From Vagococcus bubulae (lineage in GTDB: Bacteria; Bacillota; Bacilli; Lactobacillales; Vagococcaceae), in NCBI RefSeq assembly GCF_003950315.1, contig NZ_NGJT01000014.1, positions 1 through 61,573 on the forward strand: 61,573 nt of DNA, read 5' to 3'. Made by a program: the position numbers and the translations under genes. Below are positions 54,008-61,573 of this stretch, piece by piece. Each line of letters starts with the position of its first letter. Positions within the stretch are counted from its first letter, which is position 1. Below the pieces are notes generated by a model. That model ran no database searches and was not told the origin of the DNA. It saw only the letters and a list, made by a program, of their open reading frames with translations.

Positions 54008-56434
54008 TTATCTTACTTCAATCCCTAACTCATTGATTAAAGATTTTTCTATTTTATTCATAACAGAAACCACTTCGTCTTCCACTAATGTTTGATCATC
54101 ATTTTGGAATACTAATGAATAAGCAAGTGATTTTTTACCTTTACCTAATTTCTCTCCGGTAAATAAATCAAATAAATGAATGGATTTCAGATTTTTACCA
54201 CCATTTGCTTCAATCACATCGACAATTTGCTGATGTGATACTGTCTCATCAACTAATAAAGCAATATCACGTTTAATTGAAGGGTATTTTCCAACTTCTT
54301 TGTATTCATTGTCTTCTGGAACAAATTCAAATAATTGATCCAAGTCAAGTTCAACAACGTAAGTTTCCTTCAAGTCCATTTCTTTTAATAATTTTGGATG
54401 CACTTGTCCCACAAAACCAACACGAGTGTCACCAACAAATACATCCGCTGTACGTCCTGGATGCATCTCTTTTAATGAATGGTTTGGTTGATACACGACT
54501 TTTTTATCAAGACCTAAGAAACTCATTAAAGATTCTACGACACCTTTCATCGTATAAAAATCAACCACTTCTTGAGACTCTTTCCAATCTTTTTTACGAG
54601 AAAGTCCTGTCATCGCCATAGCCAAATGAGTGGTTTCTTTCGGTAAATCTGATTTATCATACCAATTAAATACGTGACCAATTTCATAAAATGCCACACC
54701 ACTTGCTTTTCTAGCAACGTTGTATGATACATCTTTCAACAAACCATTGACTAAACTTTGACGTAAAACTGAATGCTCTTCACTCATTGGGAAATCAAGC
54801 TCAACAATATCTTCCGTATTATCGGACTCTAGTTTAAATTGAACAGCTGACTCAGGAGAGGTTAAAGCATAACTAATCGCCTCGGTTAATCCTTTTCCTT
54901 CAAGTAATGATCTAATATGTCGAATCATTTGTTGTTTAAAGGTTAATTTACCTGGTAAAGAAAAGCCACTTGGTAGTGTCGATGGTAAATTATCATAACC
55001 ATAAATACGCGCAACTTCTTCAAGTAAATCAGCAGGAATACTAATATCCCAACGTCTTAATGGAATCGTCACATCAAATGTTTCACCACTTAAAGCTACT
55101 TCAAATCCTAATTGCAAGAATATCTTTTCAACATCCATTGCTGTTAGATTAGTCCCTAAAGAACGATTTATTTTTTCTAATGTAATAGATACAGTTGGTT
55201 CTTTCGGTGTCTTAGTTTCTACTAGTGCTTCTCCCGTAACAATCGTTCCACCACCTAGCTCTGCCATTAAGTTAGCAGAAAATTCACTTGCTTGGCGAAT
55301 GACTGACCAGTTAATTCCACGTTCAAAACGACGGCTTGATTCACTTGATAAGGCTAATCTTCTTGCCGTACGACGAACTCGTGTTGGGTTAAAAACAGCT
55401 GTTTCTAATGCGATTGTTGTGGTTTCATTTGTTATTTCAGTATCTTCTCCGCCCATTACACCTGCTAAAGCGATGGCTTTCTCACCATTTGTAATGACTA
55501 AATCTTCCACTGTTAATTCACGTTCTACCCCGTCTAAAGTCGTTAAAGATTCTTTATCTTTCGCACGACGAACAGAAATTGTTTTTGTTGCTAATTTATC
55601 ATAATCAAATGCATGTTGTGGTTGACCAAATAATAGTAAAGTATAGTTTGTCACATCGACTATATTATTAATTGGTCGAATGCCCTCATTCATCAAACGA
55701 TTTTGTAACCACATTGGGCTTTCTTTGATTGTTACATCTTTAATGATTTTCATACCATATGATGGCACATCTTCTTCATTATCTAATGTAATTGAAACAT
55801 AGTTTTCCACTTGTTCATCTGGATTTTCATTAATTGTCACAGTTGGCAATATGATGTCTTTATCATAAATAGCTGCCACTTCATATCCAACACCAATCAT
55901 GCTCAAAGCATCCGCTCTATTCGGTGTAACAGATAACTCAATAATCGCATCATCCATATCTAAATAAGAAAAGACTGGCTGACCTGGCACAGCATCATCA
56001 GGTAAGAAATAAATCCCTTCAGCGTATTCTTTTGGCACAACACTATCAGAGTATCCTAACTCTTGTAATGAACAAATCATTCCTAGAGAAACTTCTCCAC
56101 GCATTTTACCTTTTTTAATTTTTACATTTCCAGCAATGCGTGAGTTAGGTAACGCAACAATCACTTTTTTACCTGCTGTTATATTTGGAGCACCACAAAC
56201 GATTTGATATAAATCGTCTTCTCCCACATCAACTTGACAAATAGATAAATGATCACTATCTGGATGAGGGACGCACTCTTTGACGTCACCCACCACAATT
56301 TTTTTAAGTCCCTCTTCAGGAATCGTTACATCTTCTACTTCGATACCTGATCGAGACATTTTATCTGCTAAGTCATTAACATCGATATCTTTCACATCAA
56401 CTAATTCTTGTAACCATTTATATGATACTAACAT
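54008..56434 (-). CDS. pheT: Phenylalanine--tRNA ligase beta subunit
   Basis: This 808-aa subunit completes the alpha2-beta2 enzyme that charges tRNA-Phe. It has an N-terminal tRNA-binding (EMAP-like) domain (about 40-150, DSDHLSICQVDVG), the B3/B4 editing domain, a B5 domain and the C-terminal FDX-anticodon-binding domain (KYPSIKRDIALLVDE). It begins 6 bases after pheS. The operon is under a Phe T-box. Confidence 0.95.
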   Translation of the reverse strand: MLVSYKWLQELVDVKDIDVNDLADKMSRSGIEVEDVTIPEEGLKKIVVGDVKECVPHPDSDHLSICQVDVGEDDLYQIVCGAPNITAGKKVIVALPNSRIAGNVKIKKGKMRGEVSLGMICSLQELGYSDSVVPKEYAEGIYFLPDDAVPGQPVFSYLDMDDAIIELSVTPNRADALSMIGVGYEVAAIYDKDIILPTVTINENPDEQVENYVSITLDNEEDVPSYGMKIIKDVTIKESPMWLQNRLMNEGIRPINNIVDVTNYTLLLFGQPQHAFDYDKLATKTISVRRAKDKESLTTLDGVERELTVEDLVITNGEKAIALAGVMGGEDTEITNETTTIALETAVFNPTRVRRTARRLALSSESSRRFERGINWSVIRQASEFSANLMAELGGGTIVTGEALVETKTPKEPTVSITLEKINRSLGTNLTAMDVEKIFLQLGFEVALSGETFDVTIPLRRWDISIPADLLEEVARIYGYDNLPSTLPSGFSLPGKLTFKQQMIRHIRSLLEGKGLTEAISYALTSPESAVQFKLESDNTEDIVELDFPMSEEHSVLRQSLVNGLLKDVSYNVARKASGVAFYEIGHVFNWYDKSDLPKETTHLAMAMTGLSRKKDWKESQEVVDFYTMKGVVESLMSFLGLDKKVVYQPNHSLKEMHPGRTADVFVGDTRVGFVGQVHPKLLKEMDLKETYVVELDLDQLFEFVPEDNEYKEVGKYPSIKRDIALLVDETVSHQQIVDVIEANGGKNLKSIHLFDLFTGEKLGKGKKSLAYSLVFQNDDQTLVEDEVVSVMNKIEKSLINELGIEVR

Positions 56435-56440
56435 TATTCT

Positions 56441-57487
56441 CTACCCCTTTACCTTAAATTGCTCTAAGAATCGCACATCATTTTGATAGAAGTAACGGAT
56501 ATCATTGACACCGTATTTCAACATTGCGACTCTATCAGGTCCTAATCCAAAAGCAAACCCACTGTATTCATTTGAATCAATTCCAGACATTTCTAGTACA
56601 CTTGGATGCACAATCCCTGCTCCAAGGATTTCAATCCAGCCAGTATGTTTACAGACATTACAGCCGGATCCGCCACATTTGAAACAGCTAATGTCTACTT
56701 CAACTGATGGTTCTGTAAATGGAAAATAACTTGGTCTCAAGCGGATATTTCGATCTTCACCAAATAATTTTTTAAGCAACACTTCAAGTGTTCCTTTTAA
56801 ATCTGCCATGGTGATATTTTTATCAACGACTAATCCTTCAATTTGATGGAATTGATGACTATGAGTGGCATCATCACTATCACGTCGATAAACTTTCCCT
56901 GGACTAATCATACGAAGTGGAGCTTTTGAAAAATCATGTTTTTCCATTGTACGTGCTTGAATTGGCGACGTATGCGTACGAAGTAACATGTCATCTGTAA
57001 TATAAAATGAATCTTGCATATCACGAGCAGGATGGTCTTTCGGCAAGTTCATCCGTTCGAAATTATAGTAATCTTTTTCTACTTCATATCCTTCAATAAT
57101 TTCGTAACCCAATCCCAAAAAGACATCTTCAATTTCTTGCATCACTTGCGTTAAAATGTGAGGTGTTCCAGTACTTGATACTTTACCTGGCAGTGTCACA
57201 TCGATTGTTTCATTTAATAATGCTTGATTAAGGGCTTCTTCTTCAAGTTCTTGTTTTTTCTCATCTATTTGAGTGGATAATACATCTCTAATTTCATTAG
57301 CCAAGCTTCCGACAACTGGTCGCTCTTCGTTTGATAAATCTTTCATTCCACGAAGAATTTCTGTCATACTTCCTTTTTTCCCCATTACCTCAACACGTAT
57401 GCTATTTAAATGGTCTAATGATTCCACTTGCGCAATTTTTTCAATAAAATCTTTACGTAGTGATTCCAATCTTTCTTTGATTTCCAT
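56441..57487 (-). CDS. pheS: Phenylalanine--tRNA ligase alpha subunit
   Basis: This 348-aa catalytic subunit activates phenylalanine. An N-terminal coiled coil (1-85) precedes the class II core with motif 2 ([28 protein letters not shown]) and motif 3 ([13 protein letters not shown]). Cysteines [17 protein letters not shown] near 285 are typical for Gram-positive PheS. The ATG at 57487 has AAAGG at 9 bases, better than the one at 57496, which overlaps it. Confidence 0.95.
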   Translation of the reverse strand: MEIKERLESLRKDFIEKIAQVESLDHLNSIRVEVMGKKGSMTEILRGMKDLSNEERPVVGSLANEIRDVLSTQIDEKKQELEEEALNQALLNETIDVTLPGKVSSTGTPHILTQVMQEIEDVFLGLGYEIIEGYEVEKDYYNFERMNLPKDHPARDMQDSFYITDDMLLRTHTSPIQARTMEKHDFSKAPLRMISPGKVYRRDSDDATHSHQFHQIEGLVVDKNITMADLKGTLEVLLKKLFGEDRNIRLRPSYFPFTEPSVEVDISCFKCGGSGCNVCKHTGWIEILGAGIVHPSVLEMSGIDSNEYSGFAFGLGPDRVAMLKYGVNDIRYFYQNDVRFLEQFKVKG

Positions 57488-57510
57488 TTGTTTCATCCTT
57501 TCTTAATCCA

Positions 57511-57744
57511 ACAAAAAAGACACCATTCCTTAATGAAAAGGAACGATGTCTCGTGGTACCATCCAATTTTTATGCTAAAAGCATCTTTATTTGTTAACGA
57601 TGATGCTAATCACCGGTTTGACAATCAAACAACTAAGGAAGTGAACTTCATCTAGCCTTTTCACAGATTGCTTTCAGTCTATGGCAATCCTCCCTAATGA
57701 GAAACATACTAAACTACTCGTTTCCTATAACGTTTTTACTATAT
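57511..57744 (-). promoter_or_regulatory. Phe T-box leader upstream of pheST
   Basis: On the minus strand the conserved core GGATGGTACCACG (around 57565-57552) and the terminator AGACATCGTTCCTT/AAGGAATGGTGTCT (57549-57511) with a T-run identify a T-box. The specifier is read as UUC (57703-57701), Phe. Uncharged tRNA-Phe would prevent termination and raise pheST expression. Confidence 0.9.
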
Positions 57745-57750
57745 GTCTAA

Positions 57751-57779
57751 AGTGTACAAGAAATAAAATGGTCCGTCAA
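57751..57779 (-). promoter_or_regulatory. Promoter of the pheST T-box
   Basis: TTGACG (57779-57774) and TACACT (57756-57751) are separated by 17 bases on the minus strand, placing the start near 57744. Confidence 0.6.
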
Positions 57780-57787
57780 GATGATTC

Positions 57788-58114
57788 TTACATCCATTTT
57801 TCTCCCCAACTTTGGACTTCATTCATGACAGAGCGTAACGCTTCTCCTTTTTCAGTCAAAGAATAATCAATGCGTTTTTTTTCTACCGGATGTTCATCTC
57901 GTGTCACAATTCCCTTTTCTTCCAATTCTTTCAAACGCTCAACCAGCACCCTATCACTAACGTCTGGTATTTTATTAGCTAATTCAACAAATCGTTGTGT
58001 CCCATCTTCTAGTAACACATCAATAATTAAACCATTCCATTTTTTACCTAACATATCAAACGTTTTTTCAAACTTTGGACAAAGTTCAAACTGTCTTTTT
58101 TCACAAGAATTCAT
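57788..58114 (-). CDS. HxlR-family transcriptional regulator
   Basis: This 108-aa winged-helix repressor-like protein of the HxlR/MarR-like group starts MNSCEKRQFELCPKFEKTFDMLGKKWN. The HTH is VELANKIPDVSDRVLVERLKELEEKGIVTRDEH. Cysteines in the N-terminal part (C4, C12) may sense redox or electrophiles as in YodB/HypR; this is a guess. The start at 58114 follows GAGGGGGC. It is adjacent to, but not linked with, pheST. Confidence 0.85.
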   Translation of the reverse strand: MNSCEKRQFELCPKFEKTFDMLGKKWNGLIIDVLLEDGTQRFVELANKIPDVSDRVLVERLKELEEKGIVTRDEHPVEKKRIDYSLTEKGEALRSVMNEVQSWGEKWM

Positions 58115-58170
58115 AAACTGCCCCCTCATCAACTACCAATTTCATCATTTATACTTACTAGTATAAAACA

Positions 58171-58201
58171 ATAAGCTGACAAATACTATCTGTCAGCTTA
58201 C
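58171..58201 (-). terminator. Terminator of the HD-domain gene
   Basis: TAAGCTGACA and TGTCAGCTTA flank an 8-base loop, followed on the minus strand by TTGTTTTA. Confidence 0.75.
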
Positions 58202-58698
58202 AAATGTACCACTTTAGAATATTCTACAGCTTTTAATTTTGCTTTTTTAAACAATGGTTTAATAACTTCTTCACAGGCACAATATTTATCAACCAGTGTG
58301 ACAATATAACTTTCCTTGTACTTAGGCGGAGCAATTGTTGCACCAAACATATGCTTAATAATGATATCTTCTTCTAAAGGTGAGATATCCGTTAATTTTT
58401 TCGCGTTTTCTAAAGCGATACGCGGATGAACATAAGCATGCGTGCCTTCACCCATTTTTTGTTCACGCCAATCATAGAAAAACAAATCATGAAGTAAGCC
58501 TGCTCGAGCAGTTGCTCTAACATCTCCACCCCATTTTTTTGCGAGTTTATAACTCTTATAAGATACTTGAATCGAATGTTCCAAACGATTTGAGTAATGA
58601 TGTTGTGTATATTTTCTTAAACTTTGAACGTCATCTGTATAAATTAAATCTTCAACAAGTTCTAAGTAAGCAGTATCTTCTTGCCAGTTTAACGACAT
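58198..58698 (-). CDS. HD-domain phosphohydrolase
   Basis: This 166-aa HD superfamily protein has metal ligands NRLEHSIQVSYKS (His), ARAGLLHDLFFYDW (His-Asp) and further HAYVHPRIALENA. It may hydrolyse phosphodiesters or nucleotides; the substrate is unknown. The ATG at 58698 is the best start. It is a single gene with its own terminator. Confidence 0.85.
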   Translation of the reverse strand: MSLNWQEDTAYLELVEDLIYTDDVQSLRKYTQHHYSNRLEHSIQVSYKSYKLAKKWGGDVRATARAGLLHDLFFYDWREQKMGEGTHAYVHPRIALENAKKLTDISPLEEDIIIKHMFGATIAPPKYKESYIVTLVDKYCACEEVIKPLFKKAKLKAVEYSKVVHL

Positions 58699-58812
58699 TT
58701 GCAATCACTTTCTTTCTTAACAATCACTTTTGAATAGTTTTATGATAATAATATATCAGTTATGTTTCAAAAAACATATCAAAAAACATGACTTTAATAA
58801 ATTTATAATAAT

Positions 58813-59571
58813 TTAAAAATGAAACATGACAATCCCCGCTGCAACCGCGACATTTAGCGATTCTGCTTGACCTTTCATTGGAATGTACACTTTTTTATCA
58901 ACTTGTGATAAGACTTCCTGTGACACGCCTTGACCTTCATTCCCCATAATAATAGCAATTGATTCTGTTATATTTAAGTCTTTAAAAGACATGGCTGTAT
59001 CATCTAACGCTGTTGCTACTGTCAAAATATCGCGTTTTTTTGCCTGTTCTAGCCAATCATTTAAAACAACATTCGTCTTAACAGACACATGAAATTGACT
59101 TCCTTGTAATGCACGTTGAACTTTTGATTGATACACATCCACGCATCCTTCACTCAATACAACCTGATCAAAACCTGCTGCATCTGCTGTTCGAATCATT
59201 GTTCCAACGTTTCCAGGGTCTTGTACATGATCCAAAACTAAGATTTTTTCTCCGAATTCTGCTGTTTCTTCTGATTTTTTCATAATCGCGATTATTTCTT
59301 GTGGTGTTGGCAATTCAGATAACTGCTTTAGTATTCCTTCTGTCACCACAATCAATTGCGCTTCTGATATTCTTGATATAATGGATTCATATTTTACCAA
59401 CCCATTATCTGTTGTAATCACGCAATCAATCAACCCTTTATTCTCTAAAGCTTCTTGAACTGAATGTTCTCCTTCTAAAATATATTGATTCATTATATCT
59501 CGATATTTTTTTTTATGTAATTTTTTTGTTTCCTTTACCCATTGATTTGTCAATGACTCAATTCGTTTCAT
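58813..59571 (-). CDS. SpoU/TrmH-family RNA 2'-O-methyltransferase
   Basis: This 252-aa SPOUT enzyme methylates a ribose in rRNA or tRNA using SAM. An N-terminal substrate-binding domain precedes the knot domain with VLDHVQDPGNVGTMIRTADAAG, IMGNEGQGVS and IPMKGQAESLNVAVAAGIVMF. The exact RNA site is not clear. It is divergent from the acylphosphatase gene, a common order in Enterococcaceae. Confidence 0.9.
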   Translation of the reverse strand: MKRIESLTNQWVKETKKLHKKKYRDIMNQYILEGEHSVQEALENKGLIDCVITTDNGLVKYESIISRISEAQLIVVTEGILKQLSELPTPQEIIAIMKKSEETAEFGEKILVLDHVQDPGNVGTMIRTADAAGFDQVVLSEGCVDVYQSKVQRALQGSQFHVSVKTNVVLNDWLEQAKKRDILTVATALDDTAMSFKDLNITESIAIIMGNEGQGVSQEVLSQVDKKVYIPMKGQAESLNVAVAAGIVMFHF

Positions 59572-59688
59572 AATCTGTATTCATTCCTCTCAATCCTGAA
59601 TTTATTATATCAGATTTTTTATTTCTTTCGCTTATTTATCATTAAAAATTGTATAATAGATGTAAGAAAACACAAAGGAAGTGATTGA

Positions 59689-59964
59689 ATGAAAATTTCT
59701 ATGACCGTCTACGGTCGTGTTCAAGGTGTTGCGTTTCGCTACATGACAAAAATAGCCGCTGATGAGCTAGGTGTTTGTGGCATCGTTCGTAATTTAGATG
59801 ACGGCGGTGTTTACATCGAGGCAAATGGAGATAAATTAGCTGTCCAACAGTTTATTGAAGAAGTAAAAAAATCACCTGCTCCGATGGGAAAAGTGACAAA
59901 CTACTCGATTGATTTCGAGCCAACTTTTAAAGAGCATCATAAATTTAACGTTGTTTATTCTTAA
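59689..59964 (+). CDS. Acylphosphatase
   Basis: This 91-aa enzyme hydrolyses acyl phosphates. The active-site motif GRVQGVAFRYMT includes R17 and the family's N35 in VRNLDDGGVYIEANGD. Strong AAAGGAAG site. It is divergent from the SpoU gene and upstream of yidC, which has its own promoter. Confidence 0.92.
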   Translation: MKISMTVYGRVQGVAFRYMTKIAADELGVCGIVRNLDDGGVYIEANGDKLAVQQFIEEVKKSPAPMGKVTNYSIDFEPTFKEHHKFNVVYS

Positions 59965-59982
59965 ATTATTTCTATAAAATAA

Positions 59983-60011
59983 TTGAATTATAGCGAAAAA
60001 TTCGATATAGT
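59983..60011 (+). promoter_or_regulatory. Promoter of yidC
   Basis: TTGAAT (59983-59988) and TATAGT (60006-60011) are separated by 17 bases between acylphosphatase and yidC. Confidence 0.6.
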
Positions 60012-60056
60012 AATGCTTGTGTAGATTTATGAAGATTATAGTAAAGGAAGAAATAA

Positions 60057-60974
60057 ATGAAAAATTTAAAACGTTGGATGATCGGTTCTAGCCTTTTCGG
60101 AATGCTTATCTTTTTATCCGGATGTGTCAAAACTGACTCCACAGGTGCTCCTACAGGCGAAGGTTTCGTCTATAATTTATTAGTAAAACCCATGAGTCAT
60201 CTGATTACCTTCTTTGCAGAAAACTGGGGATTAGGATTTGGTTGGTCAATCATCTTATTAACGATGATTGTGCGATTAATCATTTTACCACTTGGTTTAA
60301 GTCAAATGAAAAAATCAATGATTCAACAAGAAAAAATGGCCGCTATCAAACCTCATATGGATGTTATTAACGAACGTATGAAAACAGCTACTTCACCAGA
60401 AGAAAAAATGGCAGCACAACAAGAGTTACAACAATTCTACAAGGATAATGATATCAACATTATGGGTGGTATGGGTTGTTTACCATTATTAATCCAAATG
60501 CCAATCTTTACCGCTCTGTTCTTTGCAGCAAAAGTGACACCTGGTATTTCTGAATCAGTATTCTTTGGAATAAACTTAGGAAAACCTAGCTTAATTTTAG
60601 TAGCCTTAGCTGGTATTAGTTACTTTTTACAAAGCTATATTAGTATGATTGGCATGAGTGATGAACAGAAAAAACAAATGAGAATGATGACATACATGTC
60701 ACCTCTTATGATTATTTTCTTCTCTTTTAGAGCTCCTGCTGGGGTGACATTGTATTGGGTTATCGGCGGTATCTTTAGTTGTATCCAATCATTGATTACT
60801 AACCTATATCATAAACCAAAAGTAAAACAAGAAATTGCTGAGCATTTTGAAAAAAATCCAGTGAAAGTTGTTAAGCCTGCTGTTAAGCCAACGCCTGCAA
60901 AACAAAACACACCGAAAAATAAGATTAATGCAAACACTGGTGGACGCAATCAAGGAAAACAAAATAAAAAATAA
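60057..60974 (+). CDS. yidC: Membrane protein insertase YidC/OxaA (lipoprotein)
   Basis: This 305-aa insertase places membrane proteins in the lipid bilayer. It has a lipoprotein signal (IFLSGC, C23) and the Oxa1 fold with five helices. The conserved core is GWSIILLTMIVRLIILPLGLSQMKKS, with the pore arginine in it. A QMPIFTALFFAA segment and a basic C-terminal tail (KPKVKQEI to GKQNKK) for ribosome contact follow. AAGGAAG precedes the ATG. A terminator follows. Confidence 0.95.
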   Translation: MKNLKRWMIGSSLFGMLIFLSGCVKTDSTGAPTGEGFVYNLLVKPMSHLITFFAENWGLGFGWSIILLTMIVRLIILPLGLSQMKKSMIQQEKMAAIKPHMDVINERMKTATSPEEKMAAQQELQQFYKDNDINIMGGMGCLPLLIQMPIFTALFFAAKVTPGISESVFFGINLGKPSLILVALAGISYFLQSYISMIGMSDEQKKQMRMMTYMSPLMIIFFSFRAPAGVTLYWVIGGIFSCIQSLITNLYHKPKVKQEIAEHFEKNPVKVVKPAVKPTPAKQNTPKNKINANTGGRNQGKQNKK

Positions 60975-60978
60975 GACT

Positions 60979-61020
60979 AAAACTGATGAAAACTTCCTGT
61001 TTTTCATCAGTTTTTTTATA
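60979..61020 (+). terminator. Terminator of yidC
   Basis: ACTGATGAAA and TTTCATCAGT flank ACTTCCTGTT and are followed by six T. Confidence 0.85.
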
Positions 61021-61105
61021 CGTTACTCTATTAATGATCTTTTTCTTTAAATTATTAGTTGCAATAATACTTTTAAAATGATACAATTATAAAAGGAATT
61101 TCGTT

Positions 61106-61138
61106 ATGAACGTTTTAGTTGCCTTTCGTTACGATTAA
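61106..61138 (+). CDS. Tiny ORF (10 codons) before the 49-aa gene
   Basis: An ATG with AAAGGAAT before it opens an ORF of ten residues (MNVLVAFRYD) that stops directly before the AAGGAG of the next gene. It may be a leader peptide or coupling device. There is no similarity to known peptides. Not confident. Confidence 0.3.
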   Translation: MNVLVAFRYD

Positions 61139-61154
61139 GAAAGGAGAATGCTAT

Positions 61155-61304
61155 ATGACATTCAATAACACTACAATAGAGTACCGAGTAACATTAGACA
61201 CTGAGTTAAACTTATTTATCGTTTTTCTAAAAGATGATGAAAGTAAAGTGGCTACAGGTACAACTATTCAAAACGCAGTACATGAATTACAAAAAATTGC
61301 ATAA
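61155..61304 (+). CDS. Hypothetical small protein (49 aa)
   Basis: The ORF follows a strong AAGGAG at 61141-61146. The sequence is acidic-polar (NTTIEYRVTLDTELNLFIVFLKDDES, then VATGTTIQNAVHELQKIA). The pattern strand-strand-helix is faintly like half a HicB-type fold but is too short to assign. It is preceded by a 10-codon ORF and followed by a 7-codon ORF and a terminator. Unknown function; not similar to anything I recognise. Confidence 0.6.
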   Translation: MTFNNTTIEYRVTLDTELNLFIVFLKDDESKVATGTTIQNAVHELQKIA

Positions 61305-61318
61305 GGAGTAACGACCTA

Positions 61319-61342
61319 ATGGATGACACCAGTTCGTACTGA
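61319..61342 (+). CDS. Tiny ORF (7 codons) after the 49-aa gene
   Basis: AAGGAG overlaps the end of the 49-aa gene (61303-61308), and the ATG at 61319 opens MDDTSSY, ending at 61342 just before the terminator stem. It may be chance or a decoy ribosome site. Confidence 0.25.
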   Translation: MDDTSSY

Positions 61343-61344
61343 AG

Positions 61345-61381
61345 AGCATTTACCTTTTAATGACTATTAATGGTAAATGCT
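61345..61381 (+). terminator. Terminator of the small-ORF cluster
   Basis: AGCATTTACC (61345-61354) pairs with GGTAAATGCT (61372-61381), followed by TATTTTATT. It ends the tiny-gene group. Confidence 0.8.
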
Positions 61382-61431
61382 TATTTTATTGCGTAAAAAA
61401 TAAGCTTTGTTTTTTTCTCCATCTTGTTCAT
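61381..61431 (-). CDS. Tiny minus-strand ORF (16 codons)
   Basis: AGAAGG precedes an ATG at 61431 that opens a 16-residue ORF (MNKMEKKTKLIFYAIK) ending at 61381. It begins 20 bases from the end of the IS-like sequence. It looks like the N-terminus of a small membrane protein or a chance ORF. Low confidence. Confidence 0.2.
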   Translation of the reverse strand: MNKMEKKTKLIFYAIK

Positions 61432-61450
61432 ATATCCTTCTAATATTTTT

Positions 61451-61573
61451 GGCTCTCCGTCAAATGATGTGGATGAGTAAAATTTAGTGAATTTAAGCAA
61501 CGAAAGACAACAGGTTTTCGTTGCTTATTTATTTACCTTGAAAACTAAGTAAAATTCTATATTTATAGTTTTG
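61451..61573 (+). mobile_element. Probable end of an ISL3-type element
   Basis: GGCTCTCCGTCAAATGATG at 61451 looks like an ISL3-family terminal inverted repeat. A perfect 11-bp hairpin follows (AAGCAACGAAA 61495-61505, TTTCGTTGCTT 61516-61526). No transposase is visible before the window ends. This fits an element whose coding region lies outside. Confidence 0.5.

Noticed and set aside
61155-61304. HicB-type antitoxin for the 49-residue protein
   Set aside because: Only a faint strand-helix pattern is shared; it is too short and no HicA toxin gene is adjacent.

Overview
This is an AT-rich, low-GC Gram-positive chromosome segment. The gene content points to the Enterococcaceae, with Vagococcus or Enterococcus most likely: a ptb-buk-bkdDABC operon in the enterococcal order, a WxL-domain surface protein with its DUF916/DUF3324 partner, CcpA with cre sites, T-box leaders on pheST and on a MetE-like gene, and an M-box on mgtA. 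The sequence alone does not settle the species. I recognised no rRNA, tRNA or CRISPR array. Both window edges lie in ISL3-type insertion-sequence DNA, as expected if a contig broke at a repeat.

Layout. 1-0.86 kb: 5' part of an ISL3 transposase running off the left edge. 0.87-4.5 kb: ccpA, trxB and a rodA-type gene. 4.54-5.81 kb: a complete IS3-family element inserted in the loop of the rodA terminator. 5.8-13.5 kb: a TIGR02328 protein, a surface block (DUF916 protein and a 775-aa WxL protein), a GNAT acetyltransferase and a secreted GH85 endo-beta-N-acetylglucosaminidase lipoprotein. 13.6-16.7 kb: PanE-like reductase, LysR regulator and a PfoR/PTS_EIIC_2 membrane protein. 16.8-23.5 kb: the ptb-buk-bkdDABC branched-chain keto-acid operon. 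23.8-30.1 kb: an ABC-F ATPase behind a probable attenuator, a TRIC-like channel, a SemiSWEET, and a MarR gene divergent from ridA, a patB/malY-type C-S lyase and an SLC1-type transporter. 30.2-34.7 kb: a Met T-box operon (MetE-like and cyclase-family protein) and small conserved genes. 34.7-41.3 kb: a flavinylated extracellular flavoprotein reductase divergent from a YesM/YesN-type two-component system, then an amino-acid ABC importer. 41.3-48.3 kb: topB with DUF1033, mgtA with a complex Mg2+ leader, mnmA. 48.4-61.3 kb: cysteine desulfurase, cardiolipin synthase, aldo/keto reductase, DacA, pheST, HxlR, HD protein, SpoU methyltransferase, acylphosphatase, YidC and a cluster of tiny ORFs.

How it fits together. 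CcpA is encoded at one end, and near-consensus cre sites overlap the -35 boxes of ccpA itself, of the GH85 glycosidase and of the bkd operon, so a local carbon-catabolite logic is visible: host glycan release and branched-chain keto-acid catabolism are shut off when glucose is present. Metabolite-sensing leaders control mgtA (Mg2+), pheST (tRNA-Phe) and the MetE-like/cyclase operon (tRNA-Met). The ridA-patB-transporter set reads as uptake and beta-elimination of a sulfur amino acid, with RidA removing the 2-aminoacrylate formed. The best candidates for undescribed biology are the mgtA leader (M-box, a 32-codon ORF and two in-frame mgtA starts), the ABC-F leader-peptide/terminator arrangement, the Met-T-box cyclase and the ridA-patB-transporter operon.
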